Shown here: positions 5,980-13,237 of the stretch, in pieces
Numbering within the stretch: position 1 is the stretch's first letter
Layout of the letters: each line of letters opens with the position of its first letter
Assembly: GCA_003978875.1 (NCBI GenBank)
Contig: QNXQ01000084.1
Location: forward strand, 1-14,371
Direction of reading: 5' to 3'
Length of the DNA: 14,371 nucleotides
Origin: Aquifex sp.
GTDB lineage: Bacteria > Aquificota > Aquificia > Aquificales > Aquificaceae
Translations under genes and position numbers: made by a program
The notes under the pieces: model-generated
Database searches by the model: none
Told to the model about the DNA's origin: nothing
What the model saw: only the letters and a program-made list of their open reading frames with translations

Positions 5980-6651
5980 TTAAGATTTATTTATCACTTC
6001 CCACTCCGTAATAAGCTGTTTTCCTCTAATAAAATGGCTTCTTAATCTTAAATGTAATAAGTTTTTCAATTTTTTAAAACCTTCTCCTCCCACCAAAGTA
6101 GGTACGTTTTCTCCCCCGACTATTACTGGAAGATGAATAAGCCTTATTTCATCAACAATTCTTCTCCTTACAAATTCCCAGTTTATGGAAGCTCCTCCTT
6201 CAACCATAAGGGATTTTATTCCCCTCTTATACAACAGAGGAAGTAGGATATCAAAATCTACAAGCTCATCCCCCGCTATTATCACCTCAGCCCCTTTTTC
6301 CTTTATTTTTTCGATTCTTTCCTTTGGAGCCCTTTCAGTTGTAGCTATTATGGTAGGAGCTTCTTGAACATTTAAGACGTTGGAATCGAGAGGGACGTTT
6401 GCGGTTGAACAGGGAATTATTCTTACAGGGTTTTTCCCTTTTGCATATCTTACCGTAAGGCTGGGATTATCGGTTCTTACGGTTTCGCAACCAACCATTA
6501 TCCCGTCAACCTTAGCTCTTATCTCATGGAGATATTTGTAAGCTTCTTCGTCCATAAGGCTCATTAATTCCTTGGAAGAGGCTCCCCTGTAGAGGGTAAG
6601 TTTTCCATCAACACTTACTTCTGAAACTATAATTACGTAAGGCCTTTCCAT
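5980..6651 (-). CDS. RibD-C family 2,5-diamino-6-ribosylamino-4-pyrimidinone 5'-phosphate reductase (archaeal type)
   Basis: Predicted NAD(P)H-dependent reductase of riboflavin synthesis, reducing the ribosyl side chain of the diaminopyrimidine intermediate. It is a stand-alone RibD C-terminal (DHFR-like) domain with no deaminase domain. Family features are SVDGKL at 13-18, HEIRAKVDGIMVGCETVRTD at 42-61 with DNPSLTVR following, NPVRII, PTIIATTE at 99-106, and SLMVEGGASINWEF at 147-160 with the GG nucleotide-binding motif. The closest style I recall is the archaeal enzyme of Methanocaldococcus (MJ0671-like), down to the DGIMVG and GIKS(L/I) segments. I chose the ATG at 6651 (223 aa), which aligns with that protein's start. 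A TTG at 6669 would add six residues and overlap kdsD by 8 bp. It is read between kdsD and grpE. Confidence 0.87.
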   Translation of the reverse strand: MERPYVIIVSEVSVDGKLTLYRGASSKELMSLMDEEAYKYLHEIRAKVDGIMVGCETVRTDNPSLTVRYAKGKNPVRIIPCSTANVPLDSNVLNVQEAPTIIATTERAPKERIEKIKEKGAEVIIAGDELVDFDILLPLLYKRGIKSLMVEGGASINWEFVRRRIVDEIRLIHLPVIVGGENVPTLVGGEGFKKLKNLLHLRLRSHFIRGKQLITEWEVINKS

Positions 6652-6661
6652 AATCACAATT

Positions 6662-7630
6662 TTAAACAATCTCGGCTTTAAGAATGTCGTGCATATGAAT
6701 AATACCTATTGGTTTGTTTTCTCTGTTCACAACTATGAGAACGGTAATGTTATGGTCTTCCATTTTTTTTAAGGCTACAAGGGCAAGTTCATCGGGATAT
6801 ATAGTTTTAGGATTTTTTGTCATAACATCTTTAGCAGTTGTTCTTTCAAAACTTCCTCCCCTGTTTACAAATCGTCTCAAATCACCATCGGTAATTATTC
6901 CTACAAGTTTTCCTTCTTCATTTACAACAGCAGTGGCCCCGAATCCCTTAGCTGTCATTTCTATTATTACTTCTTTCATAGGAGTGTTTTCTTTGACAAT
7001 GGGCATTTCTTCACCTGTGTGGTATAAATCTTTAACCAATCTGAGTTTTCTCCCCAAAGAGCCTGCTGGGTGTCTAAGAGCAAAATCTTTCTTTGTAAAA
7101 CCTTTGAGTTGCATCACAACCATAGCGAGGGCATCACCGAGAACGAGAGTAGCCGTAGAGCTTGTTGTGGGAGCAAGGTCCAGCGGACATGCCTCTTTAT
7201 CTATATTTAGTGTCAAAACTATATCACTGTGCTTTGCCAGGCTGGATTCGGGATTGTTAGTTATCCCTATTAAAGGAACTCCCTGTAGTTTTAAGTAAGG
7301 AACTATCGCAAGTACTTCCGAGCTTTCCCCACTGTTGGATATAGCTATTACCACATCTTTTTTATCTATTAATCCCAAATCTCCGTGGAGTGCCTCTGCA
7401 GGATGAAGAAATACAGACGGTGTGCCTGTACTCGAGAAAGTGGAGGCTATCTTCCTCGCAACGTGCCCGGATTTTCCTATACCTGTAAGTACAACTTTCC
7501 CTTCACACTTAAGGATTAGTAGGACAGCTTTGGAAAAATTTTCATCGAGGGAGGAGCGAAGCCTCTCAAGACCCCTTATCTCCTCCGAGATAACCTTTCT
7601 ACCAAGCTCTAATATATCTTTTGGATTCAT
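6662..7630 (-). CDS. kdsD: Arabinose-5-phosphate isomerase (KdsD/KpsF/GutQ family)
   Basis: Interconverts ribulose 5-phosphate and arabinose 5-phosphate, the first step to Kdo for lipopolysaccharide. The 322-aa protein has the standard layout: a SIS sugar-isomerase domain (about 40-175) followed by two CBS domains (about 205-260 and 267-320). The SIS domain shows TGIGKSGHVARK at 49-60, HPAEALHGDLG at 76-86 with the catalytic-site His82, SNSGESSE at 98-105 and TTSSTATLVLGDALA at 155-169. The linker HPAGSLGR at 187-194 is a hallmark of the family. Its presence implies an outer membrane with Kdo-containing glycolipid. The start codon follows the pyrophosphatase TGA without a gap (TGAATG), so translation is coupled. 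The specific paralogue name (kdsD, kpsF or gutQ) cannot be separated by sequence alone. Confidence 0.95.
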   Translation of the reverse strand: MNPKDILELGRKVISEEIRGLERLRSSLDENFSKAVLLILKCEGKVVLTGIGKSGHVARKIASTFSSTGTPSVFLHPAEALHGDLGLIDKKDVVIAISNSGESSEVLAIVPYLKLQGVPLIGITNNPESSLAKHSDIVLTLNIDKEACPLDLAPTTSSTATLVLGDALAMVVMQLKGFTKKDFALRHPAGSLGRKLRLVKDLYHTGEEMPIVKENTPMKEVIIEMTAKGFGATAVVNEEGKLVGIITDGDLRRFVNRGGSFERTTAKDVMTKNPKTIYPDELALVALKKMEDHNITVLIVVNRENKPIGIIHMHDILKAEIV

Positions 7631-8167
7631 TCACTTGTTTTGGGCTTTTTTGTAGTTTTCTATACCCTTTTTTATTTCTTCTATCGCGTCTTGAATACCT
7701 TTCCAGTTTTCAACTTTTACCCACTTTCCGGGTTCGAGTTCTTTGTAGTGTTCGAAAAAGTGTTTTATCTTTTCCCTGATAATCTCGGGAAGCTGGTCTA
7801 CAGTTTTTATATTTGCGTAAGAAGGGTCTAATTTTTCGTGGGGAACCGCTATTAACTTGGTGTCTATACCTTCTTCATCTCTCATCTCGAGCATTCCTAT
7901 AGGTCTACATCTCATAACCGCTCCGGGAGCAACCGGTTCTCTGGAAATAACGAGAACATCCACAGGGTCTCCATCATCTGCCAGCGTTTGGGGAATAAAG
8001 CCGTAATTAAAGGGATAATACATAGCGGTAAAAAGAAATCTGTCTACGAATATAACACCGCTATCTTTATCAAGCTCATACTTTATAGCACTTCCCTGTG
8101 GTATTTCAATAACCACGTATATGTCCTCGGGTGGATTTTTCCCCGGCGGTAAGTCCTTATATCCCAT
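7631..8167 (-). CDS. ppa: Family I inorganic pyrophosphatase
   Basis: Hydrolyses pyrophosphate to phosphate, pulling biosynthetic reactions such as nucleotide-sugar and nucleic-acid synthesis forward in the cytoplasm. At 178 aa it has the usual prokaryotic soluble length. The signature DGDPVDV lies at 65-71, with the companion ligands in EIPQGSAIKYE (21-31), YPFNYGFIPQTL (51-62), MRDEEGID (95-102, Asp97 and Asp102) and the C-terminal HFFEHYKELEPGKWVKVENW. All expected metal- and phosphate-binding residues appear present. The ATG is 8 bases after a GGAGG (complement of 8176-8180), 18 bp downstream of the phosphohexomutase stop. It directly abuts kdsD, so the three form a sugar-phosphate and nucleotide-sugar supply group. 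Confidence 0.97.
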   Translation of the reverse strand: MGYKDLPPGKNPPEDIYVVIEIPQGSAIKYELDKDSGVIFVDRFLFTAMYYPFNYGFIPQTLADDGDPVDVLVISREPVAPGAVMRCRPIGMLEMRDEEGIDTKLIAVPHEKLDPSYANIKTVDQLPEIIREKIKHFFEHYKELEPGKWVKVENWKGIQDAIEEIKKGIENYKKAQNK

Positions 8168-8185
8168 TTCTCAAACCTCCGTTTA

Positions 8186-9562
8186 TTATTTTAAAAGCTC
8201 TATTCCGGCTTCAAGTATTTTTTCCACTTTCTCCTCGGAAGGAGCTTCTGCATACACCCTAATGAGTGGTTCCGTACCTGACGGTCTCATAAGTAGCCAA
8301 GAATCATCTTCAAAGACTAACTTAATACCGTCAAGAGTCTTCACTTCCCTAACAGTAAGACCTTTCAGTTTTTCCGGAGGATTGTTCCGAAGAATACCTA
8401 TTTTTTCCTTTACTTTTTCCTCTACCCTTAGGTCTATACGCTTATAATAGGCTTCTCCGAATCTTTTAAAAATTTCCTCAATTATTTGGGAAAGGCTCTT
8501 GTCTTTGAGGTAAAGAAGTTCCAATATGTTAAGTGCCGAGAATATTCCATCTCTCTCCGGTAAATAATCGGGAACTCCATATCCCCCCGATTCTTCACCA
8601 CCAAATATTACGTTTCCTTCCCCGAGGATTATCTCATTTATATTTTTAAATCCGACACCTACTTCTTCCAACTGGACACCGAATTCCCTACATATCCTGT
8701 CTGCCAAGTAGGTAGTTGATACAGTTTTTACAACTTTTCCTCTTTTCCCTTTATTTTCAAGAATATGAAGAAGTAACATAGCGTAGATTAACTGAGTGTT
8801 TACGTAATTTCCCTTTTCATCTATAAGGGCAATTCTGTCTCCGTCGCCGTCATTTGCTATGCCCAAATCCGCATTTAAAGCCTTTACTTTTTCCTTTGTA
8901 ATCTCCATGTACTTTTCTATAGGTTCTGGAGGGTTGCCTCCGAATAAAGGGTCTCTGTGTTTTCTGATATTTATAACGTTTACTTTTGTATCCCTCAATA
9001 TATATTCAAGAAGTCCCGAAGAGGTACCGTGCATGGAGTCATGGACTATTAAGGCATCTTTTTCTTTCAAAAGATCCAGATTTATTAAACTTCTCAATTT
9101 TTCTACATAATACTTTCTCACTTCCTGAAATTCTGGAGAAAATTCCTTTGCACGATAGTTGCCGACATTACCGAGGTTTTTCTCTACACTTTTTATAAAT
9201 TCCGGAGTGGCCGAACCCCCGAAACTTTCCTTTATCTTATACCCGTTATAGGACGGAGGATTATGGGAAGCGGTAATCATAACACCGTTTTCGTATCCCA
9301 TATATTTAACCGCGAAGGAAACCATTGGAGTTGTGCAGGCACTCCCGACCAGCTTTACTTCAAGTCCTTCCCCTTTAAATACGTCGTAAACAGCTTTGGC
9401 AAAGTCTTCCGAGCGGAAGCGCCAATCGTAACCTACTATAACTCTTTTTAAACCTTTTTCTTTTAAAACCTCCGCATGTGCCTTAGCTACTTTTCTTACA
9501 TTTTCAAAGGTAAAATCTTCAGCTATTCTTGCCCTCCACCCGTCCGTTCCAAACTTTATCAT
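8186..9562 (-). CDS. Alpha-D-phosphohexomutase (phosphoglucomutase/phosphomannomutase family)
   Basis: Moves phosphate between C1 and C6 of hexoses via a phosphoserine enzyme, feeding nucleotide-sugar and envelope polysaccharide synthesis. The 458-aa protein has the four-domain family plan: an active-site loop TASHNPPSYNGYK at 97-109 with the phosphoserine at about Ser99, the Mg-binding DGDGDR at 238-243, the sugar-specificity loop GGEESGG at 321-327, and the C-terminal phosphate-binding RPSGTEP at 426-432. The specificity loop GGEESGG favours phosphoglucomutase-like enzymes. GlmM usually has GEQSGH and PMM/PGM usually GEMSGH, so I do not call it glmM or manB. It is first in the long leftward run and divergent from murB, with a 23-bp gap and a weak GGATATT before the ATG. 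Confidence 0.93.
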   Translation of the reverse strand: MIKFGTDGWRARIAEDFTFENVRKVAKAHAEVLKEKGLKRVIVGYDWRFRSEDFAKAVYDVFKGEGLEVKLVGSACTTPMVSFAVKYMGYENGVMITASHNPPSYNGYKIKESFGGSATPEFIKSVEKNLGNVGNYRAKEFSPEFQEVRKYYVEKLRSLINLDLLKEKDALIVHDSMHGTSSGLLEYILRDTKVNVINIRKHRDPLFGGNPPEPIEKYMEITKEKVKALNADLGIANDGDGDRIALIDEKGNYVNTQLIYAMLLLHILENKGKRGKVVKTVSTTYLADRICREFGVQLEEVGVGFKNINEIILGEGNVIFGGEESGGYGVPDYLPERDGIFSALNILELLYLKDKSLSQIIEEIFKRFGEAYYKRIDLRVEEKVKEKIGILRNNPPEKLKGLTVREVKTLDGIKLVFEDDSWLLMRPSGTEPLIRVYAEAPSEEKVEKILEAGIELLK

Positions 9563-9585
9563 AATATCCTATTCTAAATTTTTAG
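9563..9585. promoter_or_regulatory. Divergent intergenic region between phosphohexomutase and murB
   Basis: The 23-bp gap separates the two longest operons. On the - strand, TAGAAT (complement of 9571-9576) is a five-of-six match to a -10 box, 8 bases before the hexomutase ATG. On the + strand, CATAAT (9560-9565) and TATTCT (9570-9575) are candidate -10 boxes for murB. No good -35 box is visible for any of them. The murB ATG has no Shine-Dalgarno, so a very short leader is plausible. Confidence 0.3.
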
Positions 9586-10473
9586 ATGCACTTGAAGGAG
9601 GATTTTCCTTTAAAGGAACTTACAACTATAAGGGTCGGTGGAACTGCAAAATTTTACACTGAACCATCAAATTTGGAAGAACTTAAAAACTCTATAGAGT
9701 TTTCTCAAAAAATGGATATACCACTTTTCATCCTGGGAAAAGGCTCAAATACCATATTCGGGAATATAAGAGGCTTGGTGGTAAATACGAGAAGGTTAAA
9801 GGGAATATATGTTCGTGAAAAGGATAACGAAGTTCTTGTAGAGTGTCTTTGTGGAACTCCTCTCAGGGATATTATCAGACTTTCTCTAAAGGAGAAATTA
9901 AAAGATTTCTACAAACTCCTCGGTTTTCCTGCAAGTGTTGGCGGAGCGGTTGCTATGAATGCCGGAGCTTTCGGTGTTGAAATATCGGACTTTGTTAAGG
10001 AAGTTTACTTTATAAGTTGGGAGGGAGAACCTGAGAAATTAAAAAGGGAAGAAATCACTTTTTCTTACAGGAATTCACCTTTTCCGAAGATGGGAGTAGT
10101 TTACAAAGTAGTTTTGAGGCTAAAGAGGACTGAAGAAAATATAATGGAAGATTACTTAAGAATAAGGAATCTAAGAAGGGAAAAGCAACCTATAAATGAA
10201 CTTACAAGTGGTTCAACTTTTAAAAATCCAAAAGGGAATTACGCGGGTAAGCTTATAGAAGAAGCAGGACTTAAAGGTTTCAGGTTGAGGAATATAGGTT
10301 TTTCCGAGAAGCACGCAAATTTTTTAATAAACTACGGAAATGCTTCTTTTCAAGAAGTAAAAGAGATTATAGAAATTGCAAAGGAAAAGGTTTTTAAGGA
10401 ATTTGGCATAAATCTCGTTGAGGAGGTAAAGTTAGTTGAAGATAGTGGTTTTAATGGGTGGAAAGTCCTCTGA
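9586..10473 (+). CDS. murB: UDP-N-acetylenolpyruvoylglucosamine reductase
   Basis: FAD enzyme that reduces UDP-GlcNAc-enolpyruvate to UDP-MurNAc, the second committed step of peptidoglycan synthesis. The 295-aa protein shows TTIRVGGTAKFY (13-24), LGKGSNTIFG (50-59) and the FAD-binding GFPASVGGAVAMNAGAFG (113-130). Active-site residues are the Arg of SYRNSPF (Arg162), the proton-donor serine in SGSTFKNP (Ser210) and a late Glu in LVEEVKLV (about Glu280). The YRxS pattern and short length mark it as a type II MurB. About eleven residues follow the usual end, and these are encoded in the same bases as the start of ddl. The ATG at 9586 has no ribosome-binding site, and no better start is visible. 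It heads the + strand division and cell-wall cluster. Confidence 0.97.
   Translation: MHLKEDFPLKELTTIRVGGTAKFYTEPSNLEELKNSIEFSQKMDIPLFILGKGSNTIFGNIRGLVVNTRRLKGIYVREKDNEVLVECLCGTPLRDIIRLSLKEKLKDFYKLLGFPASVGGAVAMNAGAFGVEISDFVKEVYFISWEGEPEKLKREEITFSYRNSPFPKMGVVYKVVLRLKRTEENIMEDYLRIRNLRREKQPINELTSGSTFKNPKGNYAGKLIEEAGLKGFRLRNIGFSEKHANFLINYGNASFQEVKEIIEIAKEKVFKEFGINLVEEVKLVEDSGFNGWKVL
9605..9618. promoter_or_regulatory. Perfect 14-bp palindrome near the divergent promoter region
   Basis: TTCCTTTAAAGGAA is its own reverse complement. It lies in the first codons of murB and 43-56 bp upstream of the phosphohexomutase start codon, a place where an operator for the leftward operon could sit. It also encodes ordinary MurB residues, so it may be chance. 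Confidence 0.2.
10421..10426 (+). promoter_or_regulatory. Shine-Dalgarno sequence for the TTG start of ddl, inside murB
   Basis: AGGAGG ends 9 bases before TTG at 10436, within the last codons of murB. It supports a start that makes the two genes overlap by 38 bp and gives Ddl its conserved N-terminal strand. Confidence 0.65.
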
Positions 10474-11311
10474 AAGAGAAATTTCCTTAAAAACAGGGAA
10501 AGCTGTAGCTAAAGCCTTAAGAGAACTGGGACATAAAGTCTACGGGCTTGATTTGTCTTCTGACCTTCCTTGTAAACTCCTTGAGATCAATCCGGATAAA
10601 GTTTTTATCGCTCTTCACGGCAAATTCGGAGAAGATGGTACAGTCCAAGGTATGTTGGAAATACTGGAAATTCCTTATACTGGTTCCGATACCATAGCTT
10701 CCGCAGTTTCTATAGACAAAGATTTTACGAAGAGAATAGTCAAGACCTTAGGAATAAATACCCCTGATTGGGAGGTGTTTATAGAGGAAAGAGATATAGA
10801 AGAAAAAAATTGGAGTAAGTTTCCTGCCATAGTAAAACCTGCAAGAGAAGGTTCGAGTGTAGGGATAAGGCTTATTAAAACTAAAGAGGAGTTAGAGGAG
10901 TATTCAAGGGAACTACTTAAAAAGGTAGATAAGGTAATAGTTGAGGAATTTATAGAAGGAAGAGACCTAACGGTCGGTATTTTAAAAGGGGAAGCGCTTC
11001 CCGTAATAGAAATAAAACCAAAAAAGAAGATATACGACTATGAATGTAAATATACGAAAGGTATGAGTGAGTATATCTTCATAAATGAAGAAAATTTGTC
11101 AAAAAAACTTCAAGAAATTGCTAAAAAAATCTACAAATATCTTTCCCTTAAAGATTTTGCACGAATTGATTTCAGAGTATCTAATAAAGGTGATATCTAC
11201 TTTTTAGAGATAAATACCATACCAGGAATGACTGAGCTAAGTCTTCTTCCTATGGCAGCAAAAGAAAAAGGAATAGACTTTAAGGAATTGATAAATATAA
11301 TTATTTCCTGA
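10436..11311 (+). CDS. ddl: D-alanine--D-alanine ligase
   Basis: ATP-grasp enzyme that joins two D-alanines for the peptidoglycan stem peptide. At 291 aa it is near the usual 300. The N-terminal VVLMGGKSSEREISLKTG (4-21) contains the substrate-contacting Glu15. ALHGKFGEDGTVQGMLE (59-75), VKPAREGSSVGI (133-144), the omega-loop YDYECKYTKGMSEY (200-213) and the metal-binding DFRVSN...LEINTIPGMTELSLLP (245-272; Asp245, Glu258, Asn260) follow. Tyr206 in the omega loop points to D-Ala-D-Ala rather than D-Ala-D-lactate specificity. The start is TTG. The next in-frame ATG (residue 7) would delete the first beta strand, so TTG is preferred. It overlaps murB by 38 bp and ends 10 bp before ftsQ. Confidence 0.96.
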   Translation: MKIVVLMGGKSSEREISLKTGKAVAKALRELGHKVYGLDLSSDLPCKLLEINPDKVFIALHGKFGEDGTVQGMLEILEIPYTGSDTIASAVSIDKDFTKRIVKTLGINTPDWEVFIEERDIEEKNWSKFPAIVKPAREGSSVGIRLIKTKEELEEYSRELLKKVDKVIVEEFIEGRDLTVGILKGEALPVIEIKPKKKIYDYECKYTKGMSEYIFINEENLSKKLQEIAKKIYKYLSLKDFARIDFRVSNKGDIYFLEINTIPGMTELSLLPMAAKEKGIDFKELINIIIS

Positions 11312-11314
11312 GGG
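11310..11314 (+). promoter_or_regulatory. Shine-Dalgarno sequence for the TTG start of ftsQ
   Basis: GAGGG overlaps the ddl TGA (11309-11311) and lies 7 bases before TTG at 11322. It supports the non-ATG start and coupling to ddl. Confidence 0.5.
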
Positions 11315-11321
11315 AAGCATA

Positions 11322-11966
11322 TTGAGGGGTTTGCTAGGAATATTTTTAACAACTCTTTTACTAATCTATATCCTGGCAATTCTCCTGATAAAAATCCCGT
11401 TATTTGAAATAAAGAGGGTAGAAGTCCACGGTATAATGGATAAAGAACTGAAAATTTTAGAAAAAGAAATTCACAGTCTCGGCAGACAACTGCTCTTCAT
11501 TTCAGAAGATGTTTTTTTAGAAAGAATAAACGAGATTTTTATGAATAGATTTAAAGATATAGAAATAAAAAGAAGCTTTTCAACTGAAGGAACTATAATA
11601 AGTATAAATTTTTACCGAAGGAAAGCCATAGCTAAGGTGATTAAAAAGAATATAAGCACGTTATTGGATAATGAAGGAGTTATATTTTATGATGAAAATC
11701 AGAATCCTTTAAGGACAGTATATGTAAGGTCAAAAAATCAGTTCGAAACTAATAAAAGTAAGATTATAAAACTTGTAAATTTTGCGGAAAAAATTCTCGT
11801 ATATAAAGATAAAACAGAAGTTTATTTAAAGAATAAAAGGATTATTTTACCTCCTCTCGATTATCTTTCGGAAAGAAAACTTATTTTGTTGAAGAAATTC
11901 AGTTTAGATAACGAAAAAGCTAAGGAGGTAGATATGAGATATGAAAGAATTATACTTTTAAGGTAA
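11322..11966 (+). CDS. ftsQ: Cell-division protein FtsQ-like (DivIB family), divergent
   Basis: FtsQ/DivIB is a bitopic inner-membrane protein linking FtsA/FtsZ and the FtsBL complex to septal wall synthesis. This 214-aa protein has a short basic cytosolic start, one transmembrane helix (about 4-24) and a following POTRA-like stretch (about 28-95) opening with FEIKRVEVHGI, the typical first POTRA strand of FtsQ. A beta-type region with NISTLLDNEGVIF (compare the xLVDxxGxVF motif of FtsQ) comes next at about 107-120. Beyond that, sequence conservation is low and Lys-rich. It is shorter than E. coli FtsQ (276 aa) by loss of C-terminal sequence. The identity rests on topology, the VHG and DNEGVIF motifs, and position directly before ftsA. 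Start TTG, with GAGGG seven bases upstream. Confidence 0.85.
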   Translation: MRGLLGIFLTTLLLIYILAILLIKIPLFEIKRVEVHGIMDKELKILEKEIHSLGRQLLFISEDVFLERINEIFMNRFKDIEIKRSFSTEGTIISINFYRRKAIAKVIKKNISTLLDNEGVIFYDENQNPLRTVYVRSKNQFETNKSKIIKLVNFAEKILVYKDKTEVYLKNKRIILPPLDYLSERKLILLKKFSLDNEKAKEVDMRYERIILLR

Positions 11967-11972
11967 GGGGCT

Positions 11973-13223
11973 ATGAAAAGATTAGCAGCTTTAGATATAG
12001 GTAGCCAAAATGTAGTGTATCTGATAGGTGAAATAGATAGCTATGGGGATATCCACATAATAGGTTTTGGTGAGATTCCAGCAAAAGGAATTTACAAAGG
12101 AGTGATAAACGATCTTGCAGAGGCAAAAGCAAGCATTTTAAAAGCGTTAAAAGAAGCGGAAGAAATGGCAGGGGTAAAAGTAAGGGAGGTCATATATAGC
12201 GTTTCAGGAGGAACCCCTAAGAACTATACCGTAAAGAGTCAAAATATTAGAGACACCATAACTATATCCTCAAATTCATCGGAAATAGAAGAAAGTCACG
12301 TAAACAGACTTCTTGAAAGATGTTTAATGAAAAGCAAAGAGGATGGCTATGAAACTGTTTATTACATTCCCAGAAAATACATATTGGATGAACAAGGAGA
12401 AGTAAAAAACCCTCTGGGCTTGGTAGGTTCTAAGCTTTCCGCGGAAGTTCACGTAGTCAAGGTAAGTGCGACTATAATTAGGAATTTAGAAAAAGCGATT
12501 ACTGAAGTGGGGTTAATACCTGTGGATAAATCCATAAGTGCCATAGCTTCAGCGGATGCTACCCTCACTCCCGATGAGAAGGAAGATGGAGTGTTAATGA
12601 TGGATATAGGTGCAGGACTTACGGATTTTTCTCTTTATATTGAGGGAAGACCTTTAATCACGGGAGTTGTCCCTTTCGGAGGAATAAATATAACTAAAGA
12701 TTTAAGTTATATGTTGAAAATAGATAACGAAGAGGCGGAAAGACTTAAGATAGAATATGGAGATGCCTATGAAAAAAACGTAAGAGAAGAGGAAACAATT
12801 AAGATAAGACCGCGAGGAGAAGACAGAGAAATACCTATCCAAAAAAAATACATTACGGAGATTATTCAGGCTCGGGTTGAAGAAATAGTTAGACTTGTGA
12901 TAGAGGAAATTGAAAAGAAAGGAGGAAAACTGAGTCTGATAAACAGTGGAATAGTGATTACCGGTGGAACCGCTAACCTAAAAGGGATAAGGGAACTGGT
13001 GGAGGATATTACCCACCTTCCCGTTAGAATAGGAAAACCTTTTGGTATTATGGGTTTAAAAGAAAGAGTAGATGACCCAAAATACGCAACAGCGGTAGGG
13101 CTTCTAAGGCAGGGACTTCTGATAGAAAAATTTGAAGCTGTGGAAAATAAAAATAGTAAAGGAAGAGGGTTATTTAAAAACTTTGTCGATAAAGTTAAAA
13201 ATCTTTTTGAGGATTTGTTGTAA
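11973..13223 (+). CDS. ftsA: Cell-division protein FtsA, actin-like FtsZ membrane tether
   Basis: Actin-family ATPase that anchors FtsZ filaments to the inner membrane and recruits later division proteins. The 416-aa protein has the phosphate-1 motif LDIGSQNVV (7-15), the FtsA-specific 1C domain (about 80-165, in place of actin subdomain 1B), phosphate-2 MDIGAGLTDFSLY (210-222), GVVPFGGINITKDLS (231-245) and the adenosine motif IVITGGTANLKGI (327-339). The C-terminus ends in an amphipathic helix (399-416, GLFKNFVDKVKNLFEDLL), the expected membrane-targeting sequence, after a variable linker. Its length matches E. coli FtsA (about 420). The ATG lies 6 bp after ftsQ with a modest AGGGG site. 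The stop TAA overlaps a possible upstream start for ftsZ. Confidence 0.97.
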   Translation: MKRLAALDIGSQNVVYLIGEIDSYGDIHIIGFGEIPAKGIYKGVINDLAEAKASILKALKEAEEMAGVKVREVIYSVSGGTPKNYTVKSQNIRDTITISSNSSEIEESHVNRLLERCLMKSKEDGYETVYYIPRKYILDEQGEVKNPLGLVGSKLSAEVHVVKVSATIIRNLEKAITEVGLIPVDKSISAIASADATLTPDEKEDGVLMMDIGAGLTDFSLYIEGRPLITGVVPFGGINITKDLSYMLKIDNEEAERLKIEYGDAYEKNVREEETIKIRPRGEDREIPIQKKYITEIIQARVEEIVRLVIEEIEKKGGKLSLINSGIVITGGTANLKGIRELVEDITHLPVRIGKPFGIMGLKERVDDPKYATAVGLLRQGLLIEKFEAVENKNSKGRGLFKNFVDKVKNLFEDLL

Positions 13224-13224
13224 T

Positions 13225-13230
13225 GGAGGG
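13225..13230 (+). promoter_or_regulatory. Shine-Dalgarno sequence favouring the second ATG of ftsZ
   Basis: GGAGGG ends 7 bases before ATG at 13238. The alternative ATG at 13223 (overlapping the ftsA TAA) has only GAGGA nine bases upstream, so the downstream start is preferred. Confidence 0.55.
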
Positions 13231-13237
13231 TCTTAAT

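Noticed and set aside
6714..7298. Long + strand ORF (194 codons) antisense to kdsD
   Set aside because: It mirrors a well-supported SIS-CBS gene, has Ser/Thr/Phe-rich composition typical of an antisense shadow, and shows no ribosome-binding site or family motif.
8121..8447. + strand ORF crossing the hexomutase/pyrophosphatase junction
   Set aside because: Opposite two certain genes, low-complexity Ser/Phe/Arg composition and no supporting ribosome-binding site.
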